From: CAZGAH01 sp964523295
GTDB taxonomy: Bacteria; Desulfobacterota; Desulfovibrionia; Desulfovibrionales; Desulfovibrionaceae
Direction: 5' to 3'
Assembly: GCA_964523295.1 (NCBI GenBank)
Contig: CAZGAH010000006.1
Location: 34,989 to 98,988, forward strand
Length of the DNA: 64,000 nucleotides
Under the pieces are notes generated by a model. The model was not told where the DNA came from, ran no database searches, and saw nothing but the letters and a program-made list of their open reading frames with translations. Position 1 is the stretch's first letter. Each line of letters begins with the position of its first letter. Below, in pieces: positions 38,974-48,031 of this stretch. Position numbers and translations under genes: made by a program.

Positions 38974-40422
38974 ATGGAACGCACCGAACTCGAACGTACG
39001 CACCCGCTCCACGTCGCCTGGCGCGAGCGCTGGATTCTGCTGCAGGCCGCCTATCTCGGCGCGAGGGCCCTGGTCGCCTCGGGACTGGTCTCCAGGCACG
39101 AACGCGAGAGCGAGCGCAACTTCCGCCGCCGGATCAGGGAAATCTACGACCTCAACTATTCCAAGGCCGTGGTCGATCTCTTCAACCATTACCTGTTCCG
39201 CAAGCCCTGCCGCCGCGAACTCGGTTCCCTGGGAGAGGATGCGCTCTGGCAGCTGTTCCGGGACGATTGCGACCTCTGGGGCACGGATTTCGAGGTTTTT
39301 CTGGTGGAATTACAGCGCCTGGCCGCCATTTTCGGCCATGTCGGCGTTCTGGTGGACAAGCCGGTGACCTCGGCAGCCACACGCGCCGACGAACTCGAGC
39401 GCGGGCTCTATCCCTATCTCGTTCCGTATACGCCGCTGTCCATTCTGGACTGGTCGTACGGTCGCGACGCCGTGGGCCGGCCCCAGCTGGACTATCTCAA
39501 GCTCGACGACGGCGACGGGGAATACCGGATATGGCGTCTCGATCGCTGGGAGCGCTGGCGTGCCCCCCAGGGCGGCAGGGCCGAGCCCGAGCTTCTCGGC
39601 CAGGGAAACAACCCGCTCGGGGCTATCCCCTTTGTTCCGGTCTACAATCTGCGCTCGCTCGAGGCCCGGGGTCTGGGGCATTCGGACATCGCCGACATCG
39701 CCGACATCGACCTGTCTATTGTCCGCAATCTGTCGCAGTGCGAGGAGGTCATCGGGCTGGCCGGATTCCCAATGATGCGCAAACCCATGCGCGAGGCGTA
39801 TCAGACCGGTCCGGACCTGGCCGGCGTCTCGGCCGTGCTCGAATTCAACCCCGAGCACGGCGAGGCCGGCAAGCCCGACTGGCTCAAGGCCGAGGTGCGG
39901 GATACGGTCGAGGCCATACGCAGCTGGATCGGCTTCAAGGTGCAGGAGATATACCGGGCCGCCAATTCCGGGGGCCAGAGCATGACCGAGGCCGGAACCC
40001 AGGCCCAGAGCGGCGTGGCGCTCAAGACCCGGTTTCAGCTGCTCAACTCGAAGCTGGCGGCCAAGGGCGCCAACCTGGCCGAGGCCGAGCGCGCGCTGAT
40101 CTGGTACTGGCTGCGCTGGCAGGGCCAGGAGCGCCTGTACGCGGAGGTCCGCATCGAGCGGCCGAAGTCCTACGAGGTGGACGACCTGAGCAGCGACCTG
40201 GCCAATGCCCTGACCGTACGCGAACTGGTGCCCTCGCCGCGCTTCCGGACCGAGCTGGCCAAGCGCATGGCAGCGCCCTTTCTGGAGCACCTGGAAGACC
40301 GGCAGGTGAACGAGGTGTTGCGCGACATTGAATCGTCGGTGACCGCAGAAGCCCGGGCCGCGGAAGCGTGCCCGGCCGCAGCGGAAACGGAGCGCGGCAG
40401 GGAGTCGGTTTCGGTCAGATGA
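38974..40422 (+). CDS. phage portal protein
   Basis: This 482-aa product starts at ATG 38974. The N-terminal part (HPLHVAWRERWILLQAAYLG), a central YPYLVPYTPLSILDW stretch, and a long helical segment (NLSQCEEVIGLAGFPMMRKP, SMTEAGTQAQSGVALKTRFQ) fit portal proteins of the DUF4055-like group. The order terminase-portal is standard. It is the last phage gene: the head protease and capsid genes expected next are absent, and a host gene ends only six bases away on the other strand. Confidence 0.75.
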   Translation: MERTELERTHPLHVAWRERWILLQAAYLGARALVASGLVSRHERESERNFRRRIREIYDLNYSKAVVDLFNHYLFRKPCRRELGSLGEDALWQLFRDDCDLWGTDFEVFLVELQRLAAIFGHVGVLVDKPVTSAATRADELERGLYPYLVPYTPLSILDWSYGRDAVGRPQLDYLKLDDGDGEYRIWRLDRWERWRAPQGGRAEPELLGQGNNPLGAIPFVPVYNLRSLEARGLGHSDIADIADIDLSIVRNLSQCEEVIGLAGFPMMRKPMREAYQTGPDLAGVSAVLEFNPEHGEAGKPDWLKAEVRDTVEAIRSWIGFKVQEIYRAANSGGQSMTEAGTQAQSGVALKTRFQLLNSKLAAKGANLAEAERALIWYWLRWQGQERLYAEVRIERPKSYEVDDLSSDLANALTVRELVPSPRFRTELAKRMAAPFLEHLEDRQVNEVLRDIESSVTAEARAAEACPAAAETERGRESVSVR

Positions 40423-40428
40423 GGCGGA

Positions 40429-41523
40429 TCAATCCTCCGGGCCGTCCAGGGGCAGCAGGCGGGACTGGTAGCGCGGCGCCATCGGGTTGGCGAACCATTT
40501 CTCCATGTACCGGGCCTTTTCCCGGCAGCGGTTGGTGCGCCAGCACGAGGTGACGGGAATGGGGGCGGCGTCCTCCGGCTCGAGCAGCACCTGCCAGGGG
40601 CGTTTTTCGCGCACGACGTGGATATAGGTGGCGAAGCTCTCGGCAAAGTCCTCCTGCAGGTTTACCGCCGCCTGCAGACTGGGATAGTTCGTGCGCTGCA
40701 ATCCGGCATACACGGCCAGGGCCCGCTCCCTGGCCAGCCCGCGTTCGGGCTGATAAAAGGTGATAATGCCGCGCTCCGGGAACATCTCCTCGAAACGGCT
40801 CTGCACCACGCCGACGGCCTGGCTCCAGGACAGCAGCGTGAAGGGGTAGGCGAGCAGCGAGATGGCGTTCAGGTCCACGGACCACGGAGGCACGGCCTTG
40901 CTCAGCAATCCGGCCGCATGGCCGAACTCGTGCAACAGGATGAAGCGGATGGCGTTGACCGTGGTGTCGTCGGGCCCGGACTCGATAAGCACGCGCACGG
41001 CCGGGCCGGGCGTGTCCGGTGCGAAGACGGTATTTTCCTTCCAGGTCGCCCAGCTGTTGGCAGTACGCGAGATCAGTTCGTCACGGTCCAGCACGATGAA
41101 GGCGAAGCGCTCCTGTCCGGACGCGTCGCGCACGGACTCGCAAAACCCCGTGCTGCCCAGTTTCGTGACCAGAAAAATGCCGATAAGTCGCGTAGTGAAC
41201 AGGCGTTGCACCGGGGCAGGCAAGGCGGCGAAGGTCTGATGCAGCGCTGTCGTGAATTCCGGCGTCGGCGCCGCTGCCTCCGGGATCCCTGGAAATCCGT
41301 TCAGTTCGTTGTCCGTGCGCAGATAATCCAGCAAGGCCAATGGCGCTGCGCCCAACCTCGCCGTCAGCTCGTTTTTGTTCCAGGCCTCCCCCCAATATCC
41401 CAGCGCGCGTATGGAATGTTCAGCCAGCTGGCGCCGAAGTTCTTCCTTGTCAGTGGCATGGGCTGGCGAAAGCGCAAGCAGGAGCGCCGCGGTCAGAAGA
41501 AGAGCAAGGAGGCTGCGGAACAT
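40429..41523 (-). CDS. secreted protein with HExxH metallopeptidase motif
   Basis: The 364-aa product has a signal peptide ending near PAHATDK. HEFGH at 198-202 within IRFILLHEFGHAAG is a zinc-binding motif, and EDFAESFATY (291-300) could supply the third ligand, as in gluzincin enzymes. No other family signature was recognised. A good ribosome site (GGAGAGGT) precedes the ATG. It may be a periplasmic protease or an inactive relative. Confidence 0.6.
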   Translation of the reverse strand: MFRSLLALLLTAALLLALSPAHATDKEELRRQLAEHSIRALGYWGEAWNKNELTARLGAAPLALLDYLRTDNELNGFPGIPEAAAPTPEFTTALHQTFAALPAPVQRLFTTRLIGIFLVTKLGSTGFCESVRDASGQERFAFIVLDRDELISRTANSWATWKENTVFAPDTPGPAVRVLIESGPDDTTVNAIRFILLHEFGHAAGLLSKAVPPWSVDLNAISLLAYPFTLLSWSQAVGVVQSRFEEMFPERGIITFYQPERGLARERALAVYAGLQRTNYPSLQAAVNLQEDFAESFATYIHVVREKRPWQVLLEPEDAAPIPVTSCWRTNRCREKARYMEKWFANPMAPRYQSRLLPLDGPED

Positions 41524-41566
41524 ACCTCTCCGTATCGCCTGGCTGTAAGCGTCGGTCCCACCGGGC

Positions 41567-42490
41567 TTATCCTACGGTGAGCCGCTCCAGGCGCTGCCGT
41601 TGAACGTCCATGCGACCCAGGCCCTGCTCGTGGGCCAGGCGGATATGTCCTACCTGATCCGGGCGCATCTGGCGTCCCCACCATTGGAACTCGACCACGG
41701 CCATGGCGTCCGCGGCCACCGGATCAGCCGAGGCGATGATGGTGTCGCAACGGTTCACCGTTCCCGGTCCGGCCGGGCCGTTGGTGCTGAGCACGAAGGT
41801 GCCGTCGATGACGGTCAGGTGCGCCTTGACCCGCGTATTGAGGTCGACGATGGCCTGATCCAGCGGATGGTCCCGGTGCATGACCGGCCGATCCCAGACC
41901 AGGCCCATCATGCCCTTCATGGACAGGCTCACGCCGGTGTCGGCGTGGGATTTGGCCACAGGCGCGGCGATGAGCACGTCTGCGGCGAGCACGTCTTTCA
42001 TGACCTGATTTTTCTTCATGCTTTTGGCCTGGGGGAAGTCGCAGTCGGCATAAAAGGCTGCGTCGACGAGGCCCTGCACCGACACCTCGGGGATGTCCTT
42101 GCAGGCAGGGCGGATGCCGGACTGGTCCAGGCAGATGTCCACGTTGCGAAAGGGGTGGTCCAGCACCAGGATCCGTTTGGCACCGGCCTCGCGGCAGAGC
42201 AGGGCCAGCTCGCGCACCACGTCCGGGTGGGTGTTCGTTCCCGAGCCCGGGCCGTTGGCGAAACTGATGTTCGGCTTGATGACCACCTGCTGGCCGGGCT
42301 TGACGAAAGCGGCCATGCCGCCCAGTTTTTCCACGGCCAGACGCGTCGCCGGTCCCGGTGCGCCCTTGACGAGGACGAGGTCGGGCGCGCCGGCGGCGGA
42401 CGTGTCCTGCGGCAGCGCCAGTCCGGCGCCGGCTGCGGCCAGCATCATGGCTCCCTGGGCCTGCATTTTCAAAAAATCTCTTCGTTTCAT
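41567..42490 (-). CDS. Tat-exported DUF362-family protein
   Basis: From ATG 42490 the protein has 307 aa. A twin-arginine signal (MKRRDFLKMQAQGAMMLAAA) precedes a DUF362 domain, with VKPGQQVVIKPNISFANGPG, THPDVVRELALLCREAGAKR, VLIAAPVAKSHADTGVSLSM and a final DPVAADAMAVV. The twin-arginine signal suggests export in folded form, possibly with a cofactor, but no ferredoxin cysteines are present. The catalytic role of DUF362 is not established. Confidence 0.8.
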   Translation of the reverse strand: MKRRDFLKMQAQGAMMLAAAGAGLALPQDTSAAGAPDLVLVKGAPGPATRLAVEKLGGMAAFVKPGQQVVIKPNISFANGPGSGTNTHPDVVRELALLCREAGAKRILVLDHPFRNVDICLDQSGIRPACKDIPEVSVQGLVDAAFYADCDFPQAKSMKKNQVMKDVLAADVLIAAPVAKSHADTGVSLSMKGMMGLVWDRPVMHRDHPLDQAIVDLNTRVKAHLTVIDGTFVLSTNGPAGPGTVNRCDTIIASADPVAADAMAVVEFQWWGRQMRPDQVGHIRLAHEQGLGRMDVQRQRLERLTVG

Positions 42491-42555
42491 GGCGAACTCT
42501 CTCTCTGGCCAATGCCAGGCATTCAGGCGTCGTCGGCGTTGTCGGGCAACGCGGG

Positions 42556-43227
42556 TCAGGGCAGCGGCACGTCGAGCAGCGGATGGTTCTCCCATCCTTC
42601 GCCGTCGAAGTGCCACCATTCGGTGGTAATCGGGGCAAAGCCGTGCCGCATCATGGCCTGTTGCAGCAGGAGCATGTTCGCCCGGGCCTGCGGATCGCTG
42701 CCCGCGTACGAGGGCGCGGCCTTCTCGGTGAAGTCGTCGAAGGGCGTAGGCATGGGCAGCTCCTGGCCTTTATCGTCCACGAGCGTGACATCGACCGCGG
42801 CGCCGCGGTTATGTTTGGACCCCTGCACGGGCTTCCCGTCCTGTTCCTTGACCTCGGCCACGTAGCGGCTGTCCGGCAGTATCTCCCAGAACCGCTTTTG
42901 CACCGAGAACGGCCTGTAGCCGTCAAATATCTTGAGTCCCAGCCCCTTGGCCCGCAAATCCTGCTGTACGGCCAGAAGCTTTTTGGCAATGGGTTCGAGC
43001 AAGTAACAGCGTGCGGACGGATAGACGACCTGGTTAGTGAAGTTGTCGGTCGTCGCGTAGCGTATGTCCAGGATAAAGGAGGGATCCAGGGTAACCAGCT
43101 CAACGAGCCCGGCTTGCTTGAGCTGCTCCTCCGCTGTCGGCGCTCCGGCCTGAGCCTGAACCAGAGCCAGCAGGAGCAGCAGCGGAAACGTAACCGTGTA
43201 CAGCAGTGCGTGGCGGAAAATCGACAT
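42556..43227 (-). CDS. secreted VanX/DdpX-like D-alanyl-D-alanine dipeptidase
   Basis: From ATG 43227 the protein is 223 aa with a signal peptide. Zinc ligands of family M15D are present: His139 and Asp146 in SKHNRGAAVDVTL, and Glu203 and His206 in TEWWHF. FDGYRPFSVQKRFW also fits. It should hydrolyse D-Ala-D-Ala. With no VanA ligase or VanHRS genes nearby and a signal peptide, a role in peptidoglycan turnover is more likely than glycopeptide resistance. ATG 43233 is an alternative, too close to GGAAGG. Confidence 0.85.
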   Translation of the reverse strand: MSIFRHALLYTVTFPLLLLLALVQAQAGAPTAEEQLKQAGLVELVTLDPSFILDIRYATTDNFTNQVVYPSARCYLLEPIAKKLLAVQQDLRAKGLGLKIFDGYRPFSVQKRFWEILPDSRYVAEVKEQDGKPVQGSKHNRGAAVDVTLVDDKGQELPMPTPFDDFTEKAAPSYAGSDPQARANMLLLQQAMMRHGFAPITTEWWHFDGEGWENHPLLDVPLP

Positions 43228-43603
43228 GGTCATCACCTTCCCATAGTGGCGTTGAAACCGGCACGGACCAACCCTCGCGCTTCTAGTACCCTGGCCCGGC
43301 AAAAAAGAAAAGCCTGCGCGCGGAAGAAACCAGGGGCTCTTGCATGGTCTGCGGCGGTCGAATGGTGGTCGTTACCCTGCCGGGCATCTGCGCTAGGGCT
43401 GCGTTGCCGACAGCGCAGCTGATCTTCCTGATTTGCAACGCACGGGCAATACGACGCCATGACCAGGCCCTCGTCGTTGGTTGTAGGCAGCCGCGGAGTC
43501 GTGGTATGGTCCATCGCGTCCGGCAAGGGATGACCCGGACCGGATGCCCTGTCCGGGCCATATGAACGACAGGCTCGACTCCATGCCTGCCGGGGAGACC
43601 GAT
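43228..43603. other. intergenic stretch
   Basis: These 376 bases carry no gene I can support. The dipeptidase promoter should lie in the first part. Scattered short frames on both strands resemble nothing known. Confidence 0.5.
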
Positions 43604-43866
43604 ATGCGCTACTTATTTACGTTTTTTCTCGTCATCTGCCTTTCGGGCCTGCGCTGGCGGGTGAGACGTTGAACCGGATCAAGCGTTATGACCAGCTTCG
43701 CTGCGGCGTCAGCGACTGGATGCCGGGATTCCCCCTACGCGACGAGTCCGGCGCATGGTCCGGCATGGACGTCGACTTCTGCCGGGCAATGGCCGCGGCC
43801 GTGCTGGAGCGTCCCGACAAGGTGTCTTTCCTGCCCTTGGCCTCCCGGGCGCGCTTCATGCCGGGG
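43604..43866 (+). pseudogene. remnant of an amino-acid ABC transporter binding protein
   Basis: A signal-like start (MRYLFTFFLVICLSGL) runs into a stop. In another frame, ALAGETLNRIKRYDQLRCGV and then SGMDVDFCRAMAAAVLERPD match the start of SBP family 3 proteins such as AapJ. A frameshift lies near 43645, and similarity ends near 43866 where unrelated sequence begins. No later part of the gene is present. Confidence 0.7.
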
Positions 43867-44263
43867 CCGGGGACGATATCCTGCTCGCAGCGTTCGCGCT
43901 GCTGGGCGCGGTGGGGCTGATATCGGGATATCTGGCCAACATCCCGGTGGTGGCGGCGACGATTATCATGGTCAAGGGCTATCTGGTGCTGCTGCAACTG
44001 GTGCCGGAGGAGGCCCTGGGGACGGGCTTCACGGAATGGCAGCAGACAGCGTTTCCGGTCTTCGCGGCCATGATGTCGGCGGTACGCTCGGCGGCAACGC
44101 CACCCTGATCGGGGCCTCGTCGAACCTCGTGGCCGTCGGGGTGTGCGCCGCGCATGGCCGGTCGGTGCGCTTCGTCACCTTCCTGCGCTATGGCGTACCC
44201 GCCACCCTGTGCCAGATGGTCATGGCCGCGGGCTATGTCTGGGTGCTGTCGCTTGTGGGTTGA
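43867..44263 (+). pseudogene. remnant of an ArsB/SLC13-type ion transporter
   Basis: Starting directly after the binding-protein remnant, one frame gives ILLAAFALLGAVGLISGYLA and the next gives GGTLGGNATLIGASSNLVAV and a final membrane segment. Together they match the C-terminal third of ArsB/SLC13-type permeases. A frameshift lies near 44075. The 5' two thirds is missing. A deletion probably joined two unrelated broken genes. Confidence 0.65.
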
Positions 44264-45140
44264 TCTTCGCCCGGGGCGGCGGACCTGACCGCCGTTATAC
44301 ACAGGCCGGGCACAGGTCCGCCGAAGCGCTGTTGTCATGCTGCCATAGACTCTTCAGAACACGTTTGAGGGGAGATTGAGGCTACGGACGCGGCGAATGC
44401 ATCAATGCCGGCGTTCTGTGCAACTTTAGAGTTAGGCCGGCATAAATTTTGCTTCTAGATATGTTTGCGAAAAACGATAAATGCACATGCGAATTTTACT
44501 AAGGACAAAAAGCTTTCCAAGTAACAGCAATAACGAGTGCGGATGCCGCGGAAGCCTTTCAGTCAGGCGATTGTTCGAAGGCTGCACTTCTTGACCAACG
44601 CCTGTAGTGCTCATGGATAACGCTTTTTGAACCATACACGCGTGGAATCATACCCCGTTGCCAACATGTCTTGAGGCGATGGATAATGGCGTCGGGTATT
44701 TTTCTAAAACATGTCGAGGGACTACCCCAGAGCTTTTTCACTTGAAAGGTTCAAGGACTGGTGCGATTTTTCCCACAATTCGTCAGCAAGTGCTCTGAAA
44801 TCAAGTATTGTATTCATGGTGACAGTTCAGATAAAATCTAGACCTTTTGCAACCCTCATGCCGGACGAACTCAAAATCGCTCGATCTCTTCGTCGTTGAT
44901 AAGCCGAACTGTTATTTCCCACAGAACCTTATCCTCGTTCTGATATCGCGGGGTGTTCATGTCCCGCTGAACATAACTAAATATTATTGTTTAAGAATGG
45001 TTATGCTTGATCAGGATTATGAATCATGCCTTCGCAGATGAAATACCCTGTGCGGGGGAAGGGGGGGGCAGGGGGCGCATATGGTGTAAGGGGTTGGTCA
45101 ACTGGTTGTAACGACTAGCGAAAAAAAATTCATTTTTTTG
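44264..45140. other. AT-richer stretch with IS debris
   Basis: About 880 bases without an intact gene. The only recognisable content is a transposase scrap on the minus strand at 44559-44741. A short upstream frame (MNTILDFRALADELWEKSHQ, minus, start 44818) may be its displaced N-terminus. A run of A and T precedes the rpsA promoter. Confidence 0.55.
44559..44741 (-). pseudogene. IS5-like transposase N-terminal fragment
   Basis: The 60-residue frame includes IPDAIIHRLKTCWQRGMIPR and YGSKSVIHEHYRRWSRSAAF. It matches the N-terminal part of IS5-group transposases, where KTGCQWRMIP and S-x-VHxxFxRW are typical. The DDE catalytic part is absent, and no terminal inverted repeats were found. Confidence 0.6.
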
Positions 45141-45169
45141 TTGTCATTTGTTTCAGGGTTTGCTAAAAG
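45141..45169 (+). promoter_or_regulatory. putative rpsA promoter
   Basis: TTGTCA (45141-45146) and TAAAAG (45164-45169) are 17 bases apart, just after an A/T-rich tract that could act as an UP element. The start codon lies 48 bases beyond the -10, preceded by CTGGAGG. Confidence 0.55.
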
Positions 45170-45216
45170 ATCCGATCACTTTTTAGGGAAAGAAAGTCCC
45201 AGGTCTGGAGGTAACT

Positions 45217-46953
45217 ATGGAAGCAACCCCCGAAAACAGTCGTGCAGGGGTCCCGCCGCAAGATGTCGAAATGACGTTCGAATCGGCTCTGGAAGACTAT
45301 CTGAATCCGGATTTTGGCGATCTGGACGAGGGTACCATCATCAGCGGACACGTGGTCAAGGTCAGCAATGACAATGTCCTCGTGGACGTCAATTTCAAAT
45401 CCGAAGGTCAGATTCCCATCAGTGAGTTTCGCGACAGCGAAGGCAACGTCACTGTCAAGGTCGGGGATCAGATCGACGTGTTTGTCGTACGTAAGGACGA
45501 GATCGAAGGCACGATCATCCTCTCCCGCGACAAGGCCAAGCGGATGCAGCTGTTCGACAAACTGGAGGACATCCAGGAGAAGGACAGTGTCATCACGGGG
45601 CGCATCGTGCGCCGGATCAAGGGCGGCTATACCGTTGACATCGGCGGTCTGGAGGCCTTTTTGCCCGGGTCGCATGTCGATCTGCGGCCGGTTCCGGACA
45701 TGGACGCGCTGGTTGGCCAGGAGTACGAGTTCCGCGTTCTCAAGATCAACCGCCGCCGCAGCAATGTCATTGTTTCGCGGCGCGTGCTGCTTGAAGAGGA
45801 GCGCGAGAGCAAGCGTACGGAGTTGCTCAGCACGCTGGCCGAGGGACAGGAAGTCGACGGCAAGGTCAAGAACATCACCGAATACGGCGTGTTCGTGGAC
45901 CTTGGCGGTCTGGACGGCCTGCTGCACATCACCGACATGTCCTGGAAGCGCGTGAAGCATCCCAAGGAAATGGTGAAGCTGGGGCAGGAGATCAGGCTCA
46001 AGGTCCTGTCGTTCGACAAGGAAAGCAAGAAAGTCTCCCTGGGGCTCAAGCAGCTCGTACCCGATCCCTGGGAGGGCATTACCGATAAATATCCGGCCGG
46101 CAAGAAACTGTCCGGCAAGGTTACCAATCTGGTTGACTACGGCGCCTTTGTCGAGCTGGAGCCCGGCGTCGAGGGTCTGGTACACATCTCCGAAATGTCC
46201 TGGACGCGCAAACTGCGGCATCCGTCGCAGATGGTCAAGGCCGGGGAAGAGGTTGACGTGGTCATCCTCGGCGTGGATCAGGACAAGAAGCGCATCTCGC
46301 TGGGCATGAAGCAGGTCCGGCCCAATCCCTGGGACGTCGTGGCCGAGAAGTATCCCGAGGGCACGGTGCTCGAGGGCTCCATCAAGAACATCACCGAGTT
46401 CGGGCTGTTCATCGGCATCGAGGACGGCATCGACGGGCTCATCCACGTCTCCGACATCTCCTGGACGAAGAAAATCCGGCATCCGGAGGAGATGTACAAG
46501 GTCAGCGACATCATTCAGGCCAAGGTCCTCACCGTGGACAAGGCGAACGAGAAGTTCACCCTGGGCATCAAGCAGCTCAATGACGACCCGTGGTCGCAGG
46601 TGCCGGACCGCTATCCTGTGGGCAGTCTGGTCTCGGGTCTGGTGACCAACATCACCGACTTCGGGCTGTTCGTCGAGGTCGAGGAAGGCATCGAGGGCCT
46701 GGTGCATGTGTCCGAAATCAGCTCCAAGAAGGTGAAAAGCCCGTCCGAGCTGTTCAAAGAGGGCGTGACCATCCAGGCCAAGGTCATCCACGTCAGCGCC
46801 GAGGAGCGCCGCCTGGGGCTGTCCATCAAGCAGCTCAAGGAAGACGAGGAGCGCAAGCAGCCCAAGGAGTTCCGCACGGCAGGCGCTTCCGAGGGCGGCC
46901 AGAACCTGGGCGACATCCTCAAGCAGAAACTGGAAGAGGATGCAGACGAGTAA
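45217..46953 (+). CDS. rpsA: 30S ribosomal protein S1
   Basis: The 578-aa protein consists of six S1 RNA-binding repeats, as in typical Gram-negative S1. Examples are GYTVDIGGLEAFLPGSHVDL, GVFVDLGGLDGLLHITDMSW, GAFVELEPGVEGLVHISEMS and GLFVEVEEGIEGLVHVSEIS. It holds mRNA on the 30S subunit for initiation. The ATG at 45217 follows CTGGAGGTAACT. It overlaps sppA by 14 bases, a common rpsA neighbour in this lineage. Confidence 0.97.
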   Translation: MEATPENSRAGVPPQDVEMTFESALEDYLNPDFGDLDEGTIISGHVVKVSNDNVLVDVNFKSEGQIPISEFRDSEGNVTVKVGDQIDVFVVRKDEIEGTIILSRDKAKRMQLFDKLEDIQEKDSVITGRIVRRIKGGYTVDIGGLEAFLPGSHVDLRPVPDMDALVGQEYEFRVLKINRRRSNVIVSRRVLLEEERESKRTELLSTLAEGQEVDGKVKNITEYGVFVDLGGLDGLLHITDMSWKRVKHPKEMVKLGQEIRLKVLSFDKESKKVSLGLKQLVPDPWEGITDKYPAGKKLSGKVTNLVDYGAFVELEPGVEGLVHISEMSWTRKLRHPSQMVKAGEEVDVVILGVDQDKKRISLGMKQVRPNPWDVVAEKYPEGTVLEGSIKNITEFGLFIGIEDGIDGLIHVSDISWTKKIRHPEEMYKVSDIIQAKVLTVDKANEKFTLGIKQLNDDPWSQVPDRYPVGSLVSGLVTNITDFGLFVEVEEGIEGLVHVSEISSKKVKSPSELFKEGVTIQAKVIHVSAEERRLGLSIKQLKEDEERKQPKEFRTAGASEGGQNLGDILKQKLEEDADE

Positions 46954-47839
46954 ACCCGGCTTCAGCCAGCGACATCCCTTTCTGTTCGGGATGACGATAT
47001 TGACCGCGGCTATGGTCCTCCTGGTGGGGGCCATAGCCGCCTTTATCTATTTTTTCGCCGGCAAACAGGCCACGGGCCTGGGCCGCGAATCCTTCGGCCT
47101 GGTCAACGTCGAGGGCATGATCAACGAATCGCGCGACATCACCGAGTGGATCGCCGAGCTGCGTGACGACAAGCACGTGCGCGGCGTGGTTATCCGCATC
47201 AATTCCCCTGGCGGCGCTGTCGGGCCGTCGCAGGAAATTTTCCGTGCCGTCCGGCGGCTGAACAAGGAAAAGCCCGTGGTGGTCTCCATGGGCGCGGTCG
47301 CCGCCTCGGGCGGCTATTACGTGGCCTGCCCGGCCAAGACCATCCTGGCCAACCCGTCCACCATCACCGGCAGCATCGGCGTGCGCATGGAACTGGCCAA
47401 TTTCATGGGACTGATGGACAAGATCGGCGTCGGCCACGAGTCGATAACCAGCGGGAAATTCAAGGACACGGGCACGCCGTTCCGCGAGCTTTCGCCGGAG
47501 GAGCGCGAGTATTTCAAGGGCATCATCGCCGACATGTTCGACCAGTTCATCACCGACGTCGCGCAGACGCGCAAGCTCGATCAGAAAAAAATCCGCGAAA
47601 TCGCCGACGGCCGCGTGCTCACGGGCAGACAGGCCCTGGCCGAAGGCCTCATCGACGGGATCGGTGGCCAGGAAGACGCCTTCGATCTGCTCAAAAAGTA
47701 CTGCAACGTTTCCAAAGACCTGCCCATTCTCGAAGGCCCGAAGGAAGATGTTCCGCTGCTGCGTGAACTGCTCCTGGGCGCGGGTGCGCTCCTGATCAAG
47801 GAGCAGGCCCGTAGCGAGTGGCGTTTTGTCTACCGTTAG
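46940..47839 (+). CDS. sppA: signal peptide peptidase SppA
   Basis: The 299-aa protein has one N-terminal membrane segment (about 18-41) and a single SppA (S49) domain, so it is the short form that works as an oligomer. The nucleophile Ser lies in VAASGGYYVA and the Lys in ITSGKFKDTG. RINSPGGAVGPSQEI and STITGSIGV are also typical. It degrades cleaved signal peptides in the inner membrane. It is probably co-transcribed with rpsA. Confidence 0.9.
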   Translation: MQTSKPGFSQRHPFLFGMTILTAAMVLLVGAIAAFIYFFAGKQATGLGRESFGLVNVEGMINESRDITEWIAELRDDKHVRGVVIRINSPGGAVGPSQEIFRAVRRLNKEKPVVVSMGAVAASGGYYVACPAKTILANPSTITGSIGVRMELANFMGLMDKIGVGHESITSGKFKDTGTPFRELSPEEREYFKGIIADMFDQFITDVAQTRKLDQKKIREIADGRVLTGRQALAEGLIDGIGGQEDAFDLLKKYCNVSKDLPILEGPKEDVPLLRELLLGAGALLIKEQARSEWRFVYR

Positions 47840-48031
47840 CCTTCATCCATAAATAGCGTCAAAAAGACTCCGGTCCGCCCCGTGCCGCCGTGCGCGCGGG
47901 TTCGGGGGCAGCTCCGTGTGTGCCGGGTTCAGGGCCAGCGCCCCTCTGCATTGCGTCGGGGAGCGGCCAGCGCCCCGGTGCGTTGCGGGCGCTGGCCGGT
48001 ACGGCAGGGAGAGGGAGGGAAACGAACGCGG

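Larger units (their letters stand above)
20439..40422. mobile_element. prophage-like island, incomplete
   Basis: The span runs from a phage-type ATPase gene to a portal gene and carries repressor, activator, tail fibres, endolysin, ParB-like protein, methylase, terminases and portal. No integrase or transposase, capsid, protease, tail tube, tape-measure or baseplate gene was found. The order is unusual: fibres and lysis come before packaging. The right end is abrupt, with six bases between the portal stop and the stop of a convergent host gene. I could not identify attachment-site repeats. It may be a decayed prophage, a satellite, or a chimeric scaffold join. Confidence 0.8.

Noticed and set aside
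20377..40430. tRNA or att-site repeats at the island ends
   Set aside because: No tRNA-like cloverleaf and no shared core sequence could be found by eye at either end; the N gap near the left end limits the search.
42556..43227. Vancomycin resistance cluster
   Set aside because: Only a VanX-like dipeptidase is present, with a signal peptide and no VanH, VanA or VanRS genes; peptidoglycan turnover is the simpler reading.
44723..44818. Complete IS5-like element
   Set aside because: Only an N-terminal fragment, with a possible displaced start, is readable; no DDE region or terminal inverted repeats are present.
45163..47034. Long minus-strand open frame over rpsA and sppA
   Set aside because: It is repetitive His/Asp/Leu-rich antisense of the S1 repeats and has no family features; both plus-strand genes are certain.
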